Below are positions 1 through 8,985 of a stretch of 64,000 nt of DNA, piece after piece. Origin of the DNA: an uncultured Bacteroides sp. (lineage in GTDB: Bacteria; Bacteroidota; Bacteroidia; Bacteroidales; Bacteroidaceae); assembly GCA_900552645.1 (NCBI GenBank), contig USAN01000001.1:310001-374000 (forward strand). The letters run 5' to 3'. Numbering within the stretch: position 1 is the stretch's first letter; every line of letters starts with the position of its first letter. Below the pieces are notes generated by a model. That model saw nothing but the letters and a program-made list of their open reading frames with translations. It did no database searches and was not told where the DNA came from. A program made the translations under genes and the position numbers.

Positions 1-258
1 AAAGAGGTTATCGCTTGTTTTTCTGAAAGTAAGCGTTCCTATCGCCTCGATGCGTATTCCTGCCGTCAGGCAGGACAGATCCGATTCGTCCCCGTCCTTG
101 CTTACGAATAGGGTCAGTTCCTTGCCCGGCATGTTGTTTCGCGAACCGGGAACTGTGAGCTTTACGGGGAAGCCGATGAACTTTTTGCCATCGCCTGCCA
201 CACGGATAGCGGCCGGCTTGCTGATGACACCGTTGATTGTTGCCTGTACTTTTATCAT
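1..258 (-). CDS. SSB-like (OB-fold) protein, 3' end outside window
   Basis: Reading the minus strand from the ATG at 258 gives an open frame of 86 codons with no stop before the window edge, starting MIKVQATINGV. It has the alternating beta-strand pattern of a small OB-fold: a strand with KPAAIRVAGDGKKF, a strand with GFPVKLTVPGS, and then LTLFVSKD followed by IRIEAIGTL. That resembles the N-terminal part of single-stranded-DNA-binding proteins carried by Bacteroidales conjugative elements. The role would be coating transferred single-stranded DNA, but this is inference from pattern only. It lies 23 bp downstream of the GH73/M23 gene on the same strand, so it is probably the next gene of the same operon. 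The C-terminal part is not visible. Confidence 0.45.
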   Translation of the reverse strand, partial: MIKVQATINGVISKPAAIRVAGDGKKFIGFPVKLTVPGSRNNMPGKELTLFVSKDGDESDLSCLTAGIRIEAIGTLTFRKTSDNLF

Positions 259-281
259 ACTGTTTTTTTAATGATGAATGA

Positions 282-1850
282 TTATCTGATTGAAATATTC
301 TCTGATTGTGTCTGCTGTGACATTCCCTGACGGTAATTCTGCGACAGCTGCGCGTTAAGCGCGATGTTGCCGACAATGCCTGAAATACATTCTTTCTTTT
401 CTTCACCGCTCAGGGTGCCGTCCGACAGGACAAGGCTCATGCGGTTCATGTCTGCCGCTGTCAGCCGTGCCGTGAAACGGTTTGTGCCGGTATCCACGGA
501 CAAGGCTGGTGCCTCGCCCTCCTTCACCAGGAGCGTACACTCCCTCATTCCCTGCACGAGCGGCGTAAGGTTGATGCGCCTGTCCATTGCGGCGGTTGTT
601 GCCGCAGCCATCTGTTCTTCTTCCGTCTTGTTGTCGATCTGCACGGCCAATGCCATCAGGGAGGTGAAGAGCGTCATCGCCATTTCCATTACCGGGTCTT
701 GCTCGTACCCGCCCATGCCGATGCCGCTGTCCTCGGATGACAGGAGCTTCTTCATCCATTCCTCCGGCGAAAGGGAAGTGTCTATCACGGGGCTGTCCGG
801 GTTTGGGCTTTTGTACTTCGCCAGCAGGTTCTGTCCGTCGTGCATGGCAGTGAGATGGATATTCCCTTTTTCGGCTATCTCTGCGAGATAGGCGGCGGGA
901 TCCATGTCACGCCCGGTTCCGTCCTCCGCAATCTGCCTTACCCCTATATGCAGGTGCGGCCCTGTGGTACGGATTCCCGTATTGCCTGAAACGCCTATCT
1001 GCTGCCCGGCATTCACCGTATCGCCGACTTTGACGGATAAGGAACTCAGGTGCAGGTAGCTGACCCGTATCTTATCACCGCCATCACGTACGTACTCGAC
1101 GATGACGGATTTTCCCCCGTCAGTATTGGCATTGTCATTCACCGCCACCACCTTGCCGTCCTTTTCCGTGGCCAGCACAGCCTCGTTGTCACAGCGTATG
1201 TCCATGCCCTTGTGCATCTGCTTTTTTGACGGGTCGGTCGGGTCTGTTCGCATACCGAACGGCGATGTGACAAACAGGAACTCCTCACGTTTCAACGGGA
1301 AGGAATAGTCTTGCCCCGCACCGTTGACATTGGCGGGCTGCAGCTGCGGAGTGCCTTGTCCCGGCTTCAGCCCCTTGGCGTTCATCTCTTCCATTACCAT
1401 GCGGTCATACCGCTGTAGGTTGTTACTCTCAATGATAGAAATGAGTGCCGGCGCATATTTTCCAGCCGTGGCATATCCGGCTTTGTCAAGCCCCTGCGCC
1501 CAGCCCCTGTAATCGTCCGCATCAAGTTTGAAGCACGATGCGTACCGTGAGTTTCCCTTCAGGAACCTCGAATGGTGGGCATAGGAATCGCCCACGCTGT
1601 CGTAGCTGCAGAATTTCTCGTTCGGCTTGTCATCGGTATAAAGCCCGTATTTACCACCGCTTGCTATCCATGACTGCGTTGCCTTGATGCCGAAATGGTT
1701 GTTCTCGTTCTGAGCGAGACGGCTTTGGCCGCTTGCGCTCTCAAGGATACCCTGTGCCAGCGTCACCGAGGCCGGTATGCCGTACAGACGCATCTGCTCC
1801 ATCGCAAATTTCACGTATCTTTCCGCGTATGCCTGATTCTTTCCTGCCAT
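282..1850 (-). CDS. Bifunctional peptidoglycan hydrolase: glucosaminidase (GH73-like) plus M23 endopeptidase
   Basis: 522 aa. Residues about 8-150 match FlgJ/LytG-type N-acetylglucosaminidases: SVTLAQGILESASGQS carries the likely catalytic Glu37, followed by NHFGIKA and a YDSVGDSYAHHSRFL segment. Residues about 190-320 form an M23 LytM domain with H213 and D217 (HKGMD), H267 (YLHLS) and the H299-L-H301 motif (GPHLHIGV), so all zinc ligands are present. There is no classical signal peptide, so export would have to be through the conjugation machinery or by an unrecognised route. In ICEs such enzymes locally open the murein for the mating channel. It lies 3 bp after the ArdC-like gene, within one minus-strand operon. 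The C-terminal 150 residues are not recognised. Confidence 0.88.
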   Translation of the reverse strand: MAGKNQAYAERYVKFAMEQMRLYGIPASVTLAQGILESASGQSRLAQNENNHFGIKATQSWIASGGKYGLYTDDKPNEKFCSYDSVGDSYAHHSRFLKGNSRYASCFKLDADDYRGWAQGLDKAGYATAGKYAPALISIIESNNLQRYDRMVMEEMNAKGLKPGQGTPQLQPANVNGAGQDYSFPLKREEFLFVTSPFGMRTDPTDPSKKQMHKGMDIRCDNEAVLATEKDGKVVAVNDNANTDGGKSVIVEYVRDGGDKIRVSYLHLSSLSVKVGDTVNAGQQIGVSGNTGIRTTGPHLHIGVRQIAEDGTGRDMDPAAYLAEIAEKGNIHLTAMHDGQNLLAKYKSPNPDSPVIDTSLSPEEWMKKLLSSEDSGIGMGGYEQDPVMEMAMTLFTSLMALAVQIDNKTEEEQMAAATTAAMDRRINLTPLVQGMRECTLLVKEGEAPALSVDTGTNRFTARLTAADMNRMSLVLSDGTLSGEEKKECISGIVGNIALNAQLSQNYRQGMSQQTQSENISIR

Positions 1851-1853
1851 AGC

Positions 1854-4544
1854 CTACATTCTTAATCCGGTGTGACGTTCCATGTTTTCCACTCCCGTGA
1901 CTGAATTGTGCGGGAGTGACATACCGGCCTTTCTGCCTGCAGACATACTTTCTTCGCCATCGCAGATAGCCACTCTTGCTCCCGACCGCACGAGTTTCGG
2001 CAGATAGATGTCCAGCATTTCTGTCGGGAAAGACACTTTCACGACGGAATCATCTTCCTTTTGGTTCCCTAATTCTGTCTTTACAAGTCCCAGCGTCTTT
2101 TCCATCCTCGGTACATCTTCCTGATAGGCTTCGTAACGGTCGCCGTAACGGAACAGCAGGACGGTATCGGGATGTTTTTCCCTTATCGTTTCATACTGCC
2201 GGAGTTCAGGACGCACGACCGCCACATCGGGACGGACAACCGCCGTGTTTTCATCCTGCTGTTGTTCGACGGTCTGTTCCTCCGTTTTCTGCATCAGCAG
2301 GTCGGCGAACAGGTTGGCGGCGAGGCAGGTCTTGTATTGCGCCACGTCGTCTGCCACCCACATCCTCTGCCATTGCTGTCTGCTCACCTCACGGGGCGGC
2401 ACCTTGTCTATGCCGTCGATGACGGGCACGCACAGTATTTTGTCATCCTTGTTCTTGAACACGTTCACGCGCTTGATACGCAGCGGGTCGATGCCGTCCG
2501 GCACGACCCCGAACAGATCGACCTTCAGGCCGGGTTCAGCTTGTGCGAGGGCATAGTATTTCTGTGCCAGCTCGTTGCGGACAGTTCCTGCCGCCACACG
2601 GTCATCCTGCCTGACGGTGGAGAAGAAGCGGTTGATGTCGTTCTTGTCCGGGCGTATGCTGAACGACGGCCCGTTTTGCGGCTTGAGGCACAATACCCAG
2701 CCGTCCGCATCGTCACGGAGCATCTGAATCCGTTCGAACTGCACCTCCGTGGCGCGGCTGACTGCCTCGCTGACATTGAAGGCAGAGACTTTCCTTATCT
2801 CCTTTCCGTCCAGTTTCGCCGAATACACCTGTTTGTCCGCGAAGTAGGAATCATCGGGGTGATAGCGCAGCTGGCCGTCCTTGTTGAAGAACCTGACATA
2901 AGTGGCTCCCTGCGCCATAAGAGCCGCTGCTATCTTCTCCTTGTTGAATCCGGGGATGGTGTGTGACACCACTCTTGCACCGGCCTCCCTGCGCTCGTCG
3001 GCCGTCATCACCTCATCGGGAAACAGCCAGTAGTTGCGGCGGTCGCCGTTGGGCATCACGACGTCGCCTCCCGACCGGGCCGAGGTGGGAAGTACCACAT
3101 CGGCAACACCTGTGTTCCTGTCAAGTACCACGACAAATTCTCGGCTGCGTTTGTCCGGGACCGCATTGATGTCGTCGGCTATGACATGTGCCCCTTTTTC
3201 CTCCCACTCCTGTGGCAGCCATTCGGTGCAGAGCCTGTGGATGCGTGCGGCGGAATCGGAAGCTTGGGTATAGGCGATATTGACAAGCTCCGGGTCGTCA
3301 TGTTGCAGGCGTGCGTCGTTGAGCGCGTCCTGCGTCAGCCGGTCGTAATGCCCAAGCCCGTCAAAGCGGGCAAGGAACTCGCGTTTGTCATCCGGACCTC
3401 CCGGAAAGTTACGGTCGCTGATCTCCATGCCTCCCTTGCGGAGGATGTCCTGCAGTACCAGCGCATCCGCCGCCGATACCTGCGGCCGCCCTTCTTCCTG
3501 CTCCCGGAGTTCCTCCGTCTGCTGTCTGTTGCGGTCATGAGCCGACTCCATGCGCTCCCCTTGCTCCGCCTTGCTGATGACATCAAGCGCATTGTTCACA
3601 TCGCTCTCCACGGCGTCTATCAGGCACGGATTCTCCTTCAGTTCCTCCGTCCAGTATTCCACCATGCCCCGGCTTTCGGGGGGCAGCTTCGCCGGCAGTC
3701 CGAACTCCGCCATCTTCAGGCCGGAGACTATCTCAGCGATAAGACGCTCGTAACGCAGGGCATCCCCTGACGGTGCCTTGCCGCCGTGCATAACCATGCC
3801 CTCCCTCGACATCCGTTCACGGTGCCCGGTGGCACTCACCACCTGGCGCACCAGCTCCTGCACATAATCCATGTAGTTCCCGAAATGTTTCTGGTCAGGG
3901 ATATAGACGGCATCCTTACTTGTGTCGTATGCCGCTGTTCCCGTGGTCGATTTCCTTATGGGCACAAGATTCTGCGAAATCTGTCCACGGAACCTGCTGA
4001 CTGCGGAACGTGTCTGGCGTTCCTCCGTAAGGATGTTGCCTCGGTCGATGATTCCGCCGAACTGCTGGCGCAGTCTCTCGAACTCCCTTTCGTCCACGTG
4101 GGGAAGCGTGGTTTGCTCCACGTTGAAAAGTGCGTGGATCTCACGCTTGCGCACGGCCTTGTACTGTTCCTGCTGTACGGGAGGCAGGTTGCGGTAGTCG
4201 TTGCGGGAAATAATGTCCCTCTCATCATGCTTGTTGACATAGGAGTCCCACCTGTACCAGTTCATCGGCACGGAACGCTCGTCCTTCAGTACGGATTCGT
4301 TCCGCTTCCTTGCTTCCGAAAACGTGGTGTACAGTGCCGTAGAATAGCCGTGGCTGTCAGCGTCGAGTATCAGCGTAAGGCTGTTGAACGGGCTGAGCGC
4401 AGCTCCCTTGGGATAGATTCTCGGAGAGAGGCGTCCCGACACGTTCAGCCAGTATCCCTCCGCCGATGCCCCGTTGAGGGCGTTTGACAGCAGCTCCACT
4501 TGTCTGGCCGCCGCCGTCTGTTCCTGAGGTGTCTTTTCTTTCAT
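1854..4544 (-). CDS. ArdC-like antirestriction protein fused to a MutS domain I-like module
   Basis: 896 aa. Residues about 10-110 resemble the ArdC N-terminal ssDNA-binding domain (SPFNSLTLIL, then TTFSEARKRN and a MNWYRWD segment). Around residues 235-270 the ArdC zincin helix is recognisable, but its first half is degenerate: LVRQVVSATGHRERMSRE stands where family members have HELAHATGHPSR, so HExxH is lost while TGH.R is kept. The C-terminal 100 residues look like the MutS N-terminal mismatch-recognition domain: DTVLLFRYGDRYEAYQED, then a segment ending YLPKLVRSGARVAICDG. ArdC protects transferred ssDNA from host restriction in some plasmids. Here the enzymatic site looks dead, so a DNA-binding role is more likely. 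The middle 450 residues are unassigned. Confidence 0.7.
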   Translation of the reverse strand: MKEKTPQEQTAAARQVELLSNALNGASAEGYWLNVSGRLSPRIYPKGAALSPFNSLTLILDADSHGYSTALYTTFSEARKRNESVLKDERSVPMNWYRWDSYVNKHDERDIISRNDYRNLPPVQQEQYKAVRKREIHALFNVEQTTLPHVDEREFERLRQQFGGIIDRGNILTEERQTRSAVSRFRGQISQNLVPIRKSTTGTAAYDTSKDAVYIPDQKHFGNYMDYVQELVRQVVSATGHRERMSREGMVMHGGKAPSGDALRYERLIAEIVSGLKMAEFGLPAKLPPESRGMVEYWTEELKENPCLIDAVESDVNNALDVISKAEQGERMESAHDRNRQQTEELREQEEGRPQVSAADALVLQDILRKGGMEISDRNFPGGPDDKREFLARFDGLGHYDRLTQDALNDARLQHDDPELVNIAYTQASDSAARIHRLCTEWLPQEWEEKGAHVIADDINAVPDKRSREFVVVLDRNTGVADVVLPTSARSGGDVVMPNGDRRNYWLFPDEVMTADERREAGARVVSHTIPGFNKEKIAAALMAQGATYVRFFNKDGQLRYHPDDSYFADKQVYSAKLDGKEIRKVSAFNVSEAVSRATEVQFERIQMLRDDADGWVLCLKPQNGPSFSIRPDKNDINRFFSTVRQDDRVAAGTVRNELAQKYYALAQAEPGLKVDLFGVVPDGIDPLRIKRVNVFKNKDDKILCVPVIDGIDKVPPREVSRQQWQRMWVADDVAQYKTCLAANLFADLLMQKTEEQTVEQQQDENTAVVRPDVAVVRPELRQYETIREKHPDTVLLFRYGDRYEAYQEDVPRMEKTLGLVKTELGNQKEDDSVVKVSFPTEMLDIYLPKLVRSGARVAICDGEESMSAGRKAGMSLPHNSVTGVENMERHTGLRM

Positions 4545-4568
4545 CGTTATATGTGATATGTTGTTTTT

Positions 4569-6437
4569 TTATCTGAGGATTATGCCGCGTTCTTGTTGCC
4601 GCTCCTGCTTGATCTCCAGGTTGCGGAAATTGTCTTCCGCCATCGCTTCCATGCGGTCGTGACGGGCAAGCACCGCATTGGCAAGCGTATTCAATGGCAG
4701 TGCTCCAGTGGCGTATGCCTGTGCCGCGTTGTCAGGCAGCATCACCGAACAGGGCACGTTGTCAATAGTGGCTATCAGCGTGTTGCCCTGTATGACGGCA
4801 CCGGATATGCGCGGATTCAGATCTTCATCGTCATACTGCCTGTAACGGACGGCCGGACGGGCTTCACCTTGTTCACGTTCTATCGCCTCATGCCCCATCT
4901 TGTTTATGAGGTTTGCACCGCCCATGCCTATCAGCACCATCTTCAGCAGAGGGTTCCTCACGAACATGCCTGCCATGATGGAGGCCAGGGGCATCATGCC
5001 GCTTTTGAGGTTCACGAAGGTGGTCTTGCCAGTAAACAGCCCCACGAGCATGTCAGGTAACATGGCTATCACGTATGGAAGGTTACGCCCTATGTCGCCG
5101 ATACCGTCCAGACCGACCGACTGGAGCAGGTTCGCCCAGCCGTCGTTGTTGTCCTGCTTCTGTATTTCATCTTCCCTTTCTTCACCGTTGTTTTCAACGC
5201 TCGGAGTGTTGCCGCCAGCCGTTTCCGGCTCACGGGCTTCCGTGTTTTCTTCTGAGGGCTGTGGTGCCTGTTGCTTTTTCTGTGCCTGCTCCCTGTCATT
5301 CTGCGCTTTCCGGTCGAGATAGTCCCATTCCTGGCCGGGAGCGATGACGGACGGTACTTTGGAGAAATTCTTGCCACGGTCTGCCGTCTGAGGTTTGCCA
5401 AGAGTTATCGGGGAAAACATGAAAGGGGCAAGTTCTTTTCCCGGATTCAGAAAAAAATTCTGCTGATTGCCGAGGTTCCAGTCCATTTCCCAAGCGTTTT
5501 TTTCTTTCAATATGGGCATCTTTTTTGACAGGGTGCCGTTGACCGACTGGATATAGCCGCTCTCATAGGCCTTGATGCGCCAGCTATCCTTGCGGATATC
5601 CGACAGTGTGCTGCCGTTGCCGCCGAACAATCCCATACTGACGCACTGGTCAACGGTCAGACCCTTTTTCTGCTGTTTTTTGTCAAGCACGGCCTCAAGT
5701 CCGGAGAACACGACCTCCGCACCGGCCAACCTGGCAAGCGAACCCCATGAGTACACGCCTCCGAAAGCCACCACGTCCGATGCGAAACTCACGCCCTTTG
5801 CCGCGCCTTTCTCCGCCTTTGACGGCTTATACATGGCTTCGCCACGTTCTTCAATCTCACGTTGCAGCGGAGATTTCATCATTTCCTGTGGCAATCCGAA
5901 AAGGCTACCGGCAGCCCCCTTGCGGATGATATAGTCGAAAGAACCTTTGGGCATCTGGTCGCGCACCATGCGGTCAACCATCATCTGCTCGATGCGGTGG
6001 TCCACGTAGGCGAGTGCCAGATCTGTGCCGAGTTTCGAGGAAAGCTCGTCGTAACGCTTGCGTCCCACTTCCTCCACCACCGCGTTACGCCATTCCCTGG
6101 CAAGGCGTTGGAGGTCGGCCACAAAGTCCTTGTTGCCGAGTATGCTGTCCTTGCACATCCCCACATAATCCTCTGCGGTCTTGGAGCATTCCTTCCCGGT
6201 AAGCCGGAGGTACTGCATGGTGTCGTCAGGACCCGGTATGCCTGCGGAAGAAGACGATTGTGCAAGGGTACGCATGATGCCGGCAAACGAATTGGAATAG
6301 TCAGCCACCTCTTTGGCTTGTGCCGCCTGAAGCACCGACTTCTCATGGTTCATAACCGGTACGAAATAGGTGTTGAAATAGCAGTCAAGGCAGTATTCCA
6401 CCTCCGACAGCCTTTTTGCATTTTTCGGTTGCGCCAT
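4569..6437 (-). CDS. Conserved ICE membrane-associated protein of unknown function
   Basis: 622 aa, not recognised as a named family. The N-terminal 200 residues are charged and helical. Residues about 215-245 are small and hydrophobic (SFASDVVAFGGVYSWGSLARL). A proline/glutamine/acid-rich linker at about 375-430 separates it from a C-terminal region with two or three likely membrane segments (LPYVIAMLPDMLVGLFTG, then MPLASIMAGMFV and LLKMVLIGMGGANL). The last 100 residues are soluble and end with a basic QERQQERGIILR tail. It overlaps the stop of the 87-aa gene upstream (shared bases at 6437), which indicates translational coupling. Its place among cell-wall hydrolases suggests a membrane accessory of the mating apparatus, but that is guesswork. 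Confidence 0.6.
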   Translation of the reverse strand: MAQPKNAKRLSEVEYCLDCYFNTYFVPVMNHEKSVLQAAQAKEVADYSNSFAGIMRTLAQSSSSAGIPGPDDTMQYLRLTGKECSKTAEDYVGMCKDSILGNKDFVADLQRLAREWRNAVVEEVGRKRYDELSSKLGTDLALAYVDHRIEQMMVDRMVRDQMPKGSFDYIIRKGAAGSLFGLPQEMMKSPLQREIEERGEAMYKPSKAEKGAAKGVSFASDVVAFGGVYSWGSLARLAGAEVVFSGLEAVLDKKQQKKGLTVDQCVSMGLFGGNGSTLSDIRKDSWRIKAYESGYIQSVNGTLSKKMPILKEKNAWEMDWNLGNQQNFFLNPGKELAPFMFSPITLGKPQTADRGKNFSKVPSVIAPGQEWDYLDRKAQNDREQAQKKQQAPQPSEENTEAREPETAGGNTPSVENNGEEREDEIQKQDNNDGWANLLQSVGLDGIGDIGRNLPYVIAMLPDMLVGLFTGKTTFVNLKSGMMPLASIMAGMFVRNPLLKMVLIGMGGANLINKMGHEAIEREQGEARPAVRYRQYDDEDLNPRISGAVIQGNTLIATIDNVPCSVMLPDNAAQAYATGALPLNTLANAVLARHDRMEAMAEDNFRNLEIKQERQQERGIILR

Positions 6438-6700
6438 TACGATATATTCAGTTGTTTCAATAAATTTTCTTTTGTCTGCTCGATGGCATTGTGGTACACT
6501 TCCATCTGTTTGGGATAATACTCTTCAAGCATCCTCTCTTTGTCTATCCGGTCAAGCAGGAACTGTATAGCACATTCTCGCTCTATCTCCACGGCCGCCT
6601 CGCCGTCTTCCGATCCGTTGAACCAGGCCTTCATCCACCACCGTATGCCGGACCTGTCAGGATAGACAGTCACCAGACGTTGTATGTCGAAACTCCGCAC
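6437..6700 (-). CDS. Small hypothetical protein
   Basis: 87 aa, starting MRSFDIQRLVTVYPDRSG. It has a two-part layout: a short beta-like N-terminus with aromatic residues (IRWWMKAWFNG) and a long charged C-terminal helix rich in Glu, Lys and Gln (IDKERMLEEYYPKQMEVYHN). There is no signal peptide or membrane segment. It is coupled to the 622-aa membrane protein by overlap and follows the degenerate M23 gene by 26 bp. Codon use and GC content match the neighbours, so it appears to be a real operon gene. No function is assigned. Confidence 0.55.
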   Translation of the reverse strand: MRSFDIQRLVTVYPDRSGIRWWMKAWFNGSEDGEAAVEIERECAIQFLLDRIDKERMLEEYYPKQMEVYHNAIEQTKENLLKQLNIS

Positions 6701-6726
6701 GTTGATGTCAAAATCGGCAAGGGGGT

Positions 6727-7551
6727 CTATGATTCCGGCGGTGGCGACGGCTTCGTCATAGCTTTTTTTTTACCCGCTTCATCCATGACCGACAGGAATA
6801 TCCTGTGCCGAAGGGCGAGATAGTTGAGAAAATCCCCGATAAGCAGGTTCTGCACCTTGGCGGCTATGGGCACCGACCGTTCCGACAGTCCGAGGGGATT
6901 GGCCATAGACGGTATGGCATCATAGAAATAGCTTCGTGCCGCCGACAATGAGAAGATATTACGCAGGGACTGCTCGGTCTTGTCGGGCACAGTGTAAAGA
7001 CCTCCAGCAACCTCCATCAGGTATTCGGGATAGAACCTCGCCATCAGTCCTTCTATCTCCTCCATGTTCTCGTCATACTCCGTCGGGATGTCCATGTCAA
7101 GGGTCTCGAAGTCGGGCATGCCGCTTTCCGTACCGGACATTTTCATGTTCCCGAAAAGCATCTTCAGGAACTCGACAGGGTCTATCTCCGTGCCGTCATA
7201 CTTCACTTCAAGATGAAGGGTGTTCCCGCTGATGGAGAGGATGCTCCCGGCCTTGACACGTTTACCGAAAGCTATCATCGCGTTGCGTATGCCGCCATAG
7301 GTCACATCGTATTTTCCGTAACGAGCCGTCTGGTAAAGGCCGTGTTCCCTGTCCGTGCCGATGGCGGTGACGATGCCGTCGGCCACCGCACGCAGGACAT
7401 AGCGGTCTGCGGCGAGGTCTATGCCGTGGTTGAAGCTCCCGTCCTCCTGCTTTCCGTAGGTACGGGTCAGCACCACTTCTTCTTTCCTGTCATTGAACGG
7501 CATACAGTAGCCGCTCTCTGACTGCAGGTTCATTTCCTGTGTATATTCCAT
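6727..7551 (-). CDS. Degenerate M23 (LytM-like) protein
   Basis: 274 aa. The first 125 residues have the M23 fold signature: NHGIDLAADRYVLRAVADG, then a KAGSILSISGNTLHLEVKYDG segment followed by DPVEFL. H42 and D45 align with the first zinc ligands. The HxH motif is reduced to a single His (TLHLE, H113), and the mid-domain His of the Y-x-HL motif is missing (VTYGGIRNAM). It is therefore probably catalytically inactive and may act as a scaffold or regulator, as EnvC/NlpD-type M23 domains do. The C-terminal half (about 140-274) is helical and unassigned. No signal peptide was found. It is one of three M23 proteins in this ICE. Confidence 0.72.
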   Translation of the reverse strand: MEYTQEMNLQSESGYCMPFNDRKEEVVLTRTYGKQEDGSFNHGIDLAADRYVLRAVADGIVTAIGTDREHGLYQTARYGKYDVTYGGIRNAMIAFGKRVKAGSILSISGNTLHLEVKYDGTEIDPVEFLKMLFGNMKMSGTESGMPDFETLDMDIPTEYDENMEEIEGLMARFYPEYLMEVAGGLYTVPDKTEQSLRNIFSLSAARSYFYDAIPSMANPLGLSERSVPIAAKVQNLLIGDFLNYLALRHRIFLSVMDEAGKKKAMTKPSPPPES

Positions 7552-7604
7552 TGTTATTCCTTATATGGTTTACTTGTTGCCTTGATACTGTGGCCGGACA
7601 CCGT

Positions 7605-8231
7605 TCATCGGTGCCATCCTCCCTGTTGTCGGTTGTCAGCTTGCGGATTCTCCTGTACCTGCGCCACCCGCGAATTGTTGCCGATAAGCATCATGGCGAG
7701 CAGTGCGCCGCCGATCTTGCCGAGCCAGCCGAACCGCCCGAATATCATCAGTCCGGCGGCAAGAAGACCGATGATGCTCAGTCCCGACACGTTGCCTTTG
7801 CCTATGTTGGAGAAAAAGTTGCCGAACATATCGGCACCGTTACCCCCACATACGTTTTTCAGGAACTCGGAGATTCCCCCGAATGTGCTGTTGGCCTGCT
7901 GTACTGTCCCGTTCAGGCCGGACACGGATTCCTTCACATCCCGCACGGTCTCCTGCACGCTACGGGCGGCTTTGCCCGTGGTGTCCACCATCGCATCCAC
8001 ATTCTCTTTTCCTATCGCTATGTCGGCGACCGTCCTCACTACCGGTTTATCATTGACAAGTGCCTCCCAGCCGAGATAGCCCACCCCGGCGCCGACCGTG
8101 GCGGTTTTCACAGCACGGCCTGCGCCCACAAGTGTGCGTTGGGGATGGATGACAGCCCCGCCAAGACTATGTGTCGCCGGATTGTTGATGACGTATCTGC
8201 CGCCTTTGAGTATTGTTGACCATTTGCCCAT
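7605..8231 (-). CDS. Hypothetical membrane protein
   Basis: 208 aa. It starts MGKWSTILKGGRYVINNPA. Hydrophobic stretches are at about 36-55 (VGAGVGYLGWEALV) and a strong Gly/Leu-rich pair at about 145-185 (SGLSIIGLLAAGLMIFG, then LGKIGGALLAMMLIG). Between them is a polar Val/Ser/Thr segment of roughly 60 residues that looks like a short coiled coil (VDTTGKAARSVQETVRDVKE). The tail is polar and Gln-rich. It sits between the degenerate M23 gene and two related secreted proteins on the same strand. It could be a small membrane component of the mating channel, but no family was recognised. Confidence 0.55.
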   Translation of the reverse strand: MGKWSTILKGGRYVINNPATHSLGGAVIHPQRTLVGAGRAVKTATVGAGVGYLGWEALVNDKPVVRTVADIAIGKENVDAMVDTTGKAARSVQETVRDVKESVSGLNGTVQQANSTFGGISEFLKNVCGGNGADMFGNFFSNIGKGNVSGLSIIGLLAAGLMIFGRFGWLGKIGGALLAMMLIGNNSRVAQVQENPQADNRQQGGWHR

Positions 8232-8289
8232 ATCTGTTGTCTCTGTTATATTGTTATTTCCTTTTTTTATGACCGTCTTTTGCTCCGTA

Positions 8290-8976
8290 TCATTTGTTCG
8301 GCTTTATCTTGCTGTTGCTGCGCCAGCGTTCAAAGGCTTCGCCCGTGATTTTCCATTTATCTACGTCATGGCTCTTTGCCTTGCAGTCTATCTCCCGCCA
8401 CACATCGGACAGGGAGGTGTATTTGACCGCAAGCATGAGCCTGCGCAGGTTACGGTTCAGCAGGCGAAGCTTTGGGCGTATGCCGAAAAGGAGCTCTATG
8501 CGCTCCTTTTCAGTCATCTTCATGCCCGAGAGGCATACCAGCCTTATGTCGCTCACGATGTCGATGCCGCCGAGTATCAGTTCCCGGTATATCGAGCTTC
8601 GGCGTGGCGTGAGTGCCACGGCAAGCGCGTTCTCGGGTGATTTCTCCAGCTGGCGGCTCAGGCTTCCCATGTTCTCCGTCAGCTTGCCTATCTCGTGGTA
8701 AAAGCCGTATATCTGTGCCGCATAGCTGATTACCGAGCGGAACGAGTCGAGATAGTCGTTGAACTGCCGCTGGAAATCGGTCGTGGCTTCTACTTCCTCC
8801 TTTGTCCATATATGCCCGGTGGTCTGCAGCAGCATCACCTTCTCTTGGGCTTTGAGCTGCTTCTCCGCCTTGTCTGTATACAGGACAATCATTCCGGCCA
8901 GTGCCGGGTCTGTCTGTGCGTGCCCCTTGCAGATGCCCAAAACGAATGCCAATATGATTATTGCCGTCCTTATCAT
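8290..8976 (-). CDS. Secreted conjugation accessory protein, xAFxRW C-terminal family
   Basis: 228 aa with a signal peptide (MIRTAIIILAFVLGICKGHAQ). The body is almost entirely helical (DKAEKQLKAQEKVMLLQ; QLEKSPENALAVAL), and the protein ends ITGEAFERWRSNS. This terminal xAFxRW/xALxRW motif and the helical body recur in the next gene (8,986) and in three genes of the tra operon (31,605; 32,333; 33,070), so these look like paralogous periplasmic components. It follows the next paralogue by 9 bp. A role in the periplasmic part of the mating channel is likely from signal peptide and context; the biochemical function is unknown. Confidence 0.6.
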   Translation of the reverse strand: MIRTAIIILAFVLGICKGHAQTDPALAGMIVLYTDKAEKQLKAQEKVMLLQTTGHIWTKEEVEATTDFQRQFNDYLDSFRSVISYAAQIYGFYHEIGKLTENMGSLSRQLEKSPENALAVALTPRRSSIYRELILGGIDIVSDIRLVCLSGMKMTEKERIELLFGIRPKLRLLNRNLRRLMLAVKYTSLSDVWREIDCKAKSHDVDKWKITGEAFERWRSNSKIKPNK

Positions 8977-8985
8977 GCAGCTTCC

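Noticed and set aside
4170..4544. Treating the C-terminal MutS-like module of the 896-aa protein as a mismatch-repair enzyme
   Set aside because: Only domain I-like sequence is present; no clamp, connector or ATPase domain.
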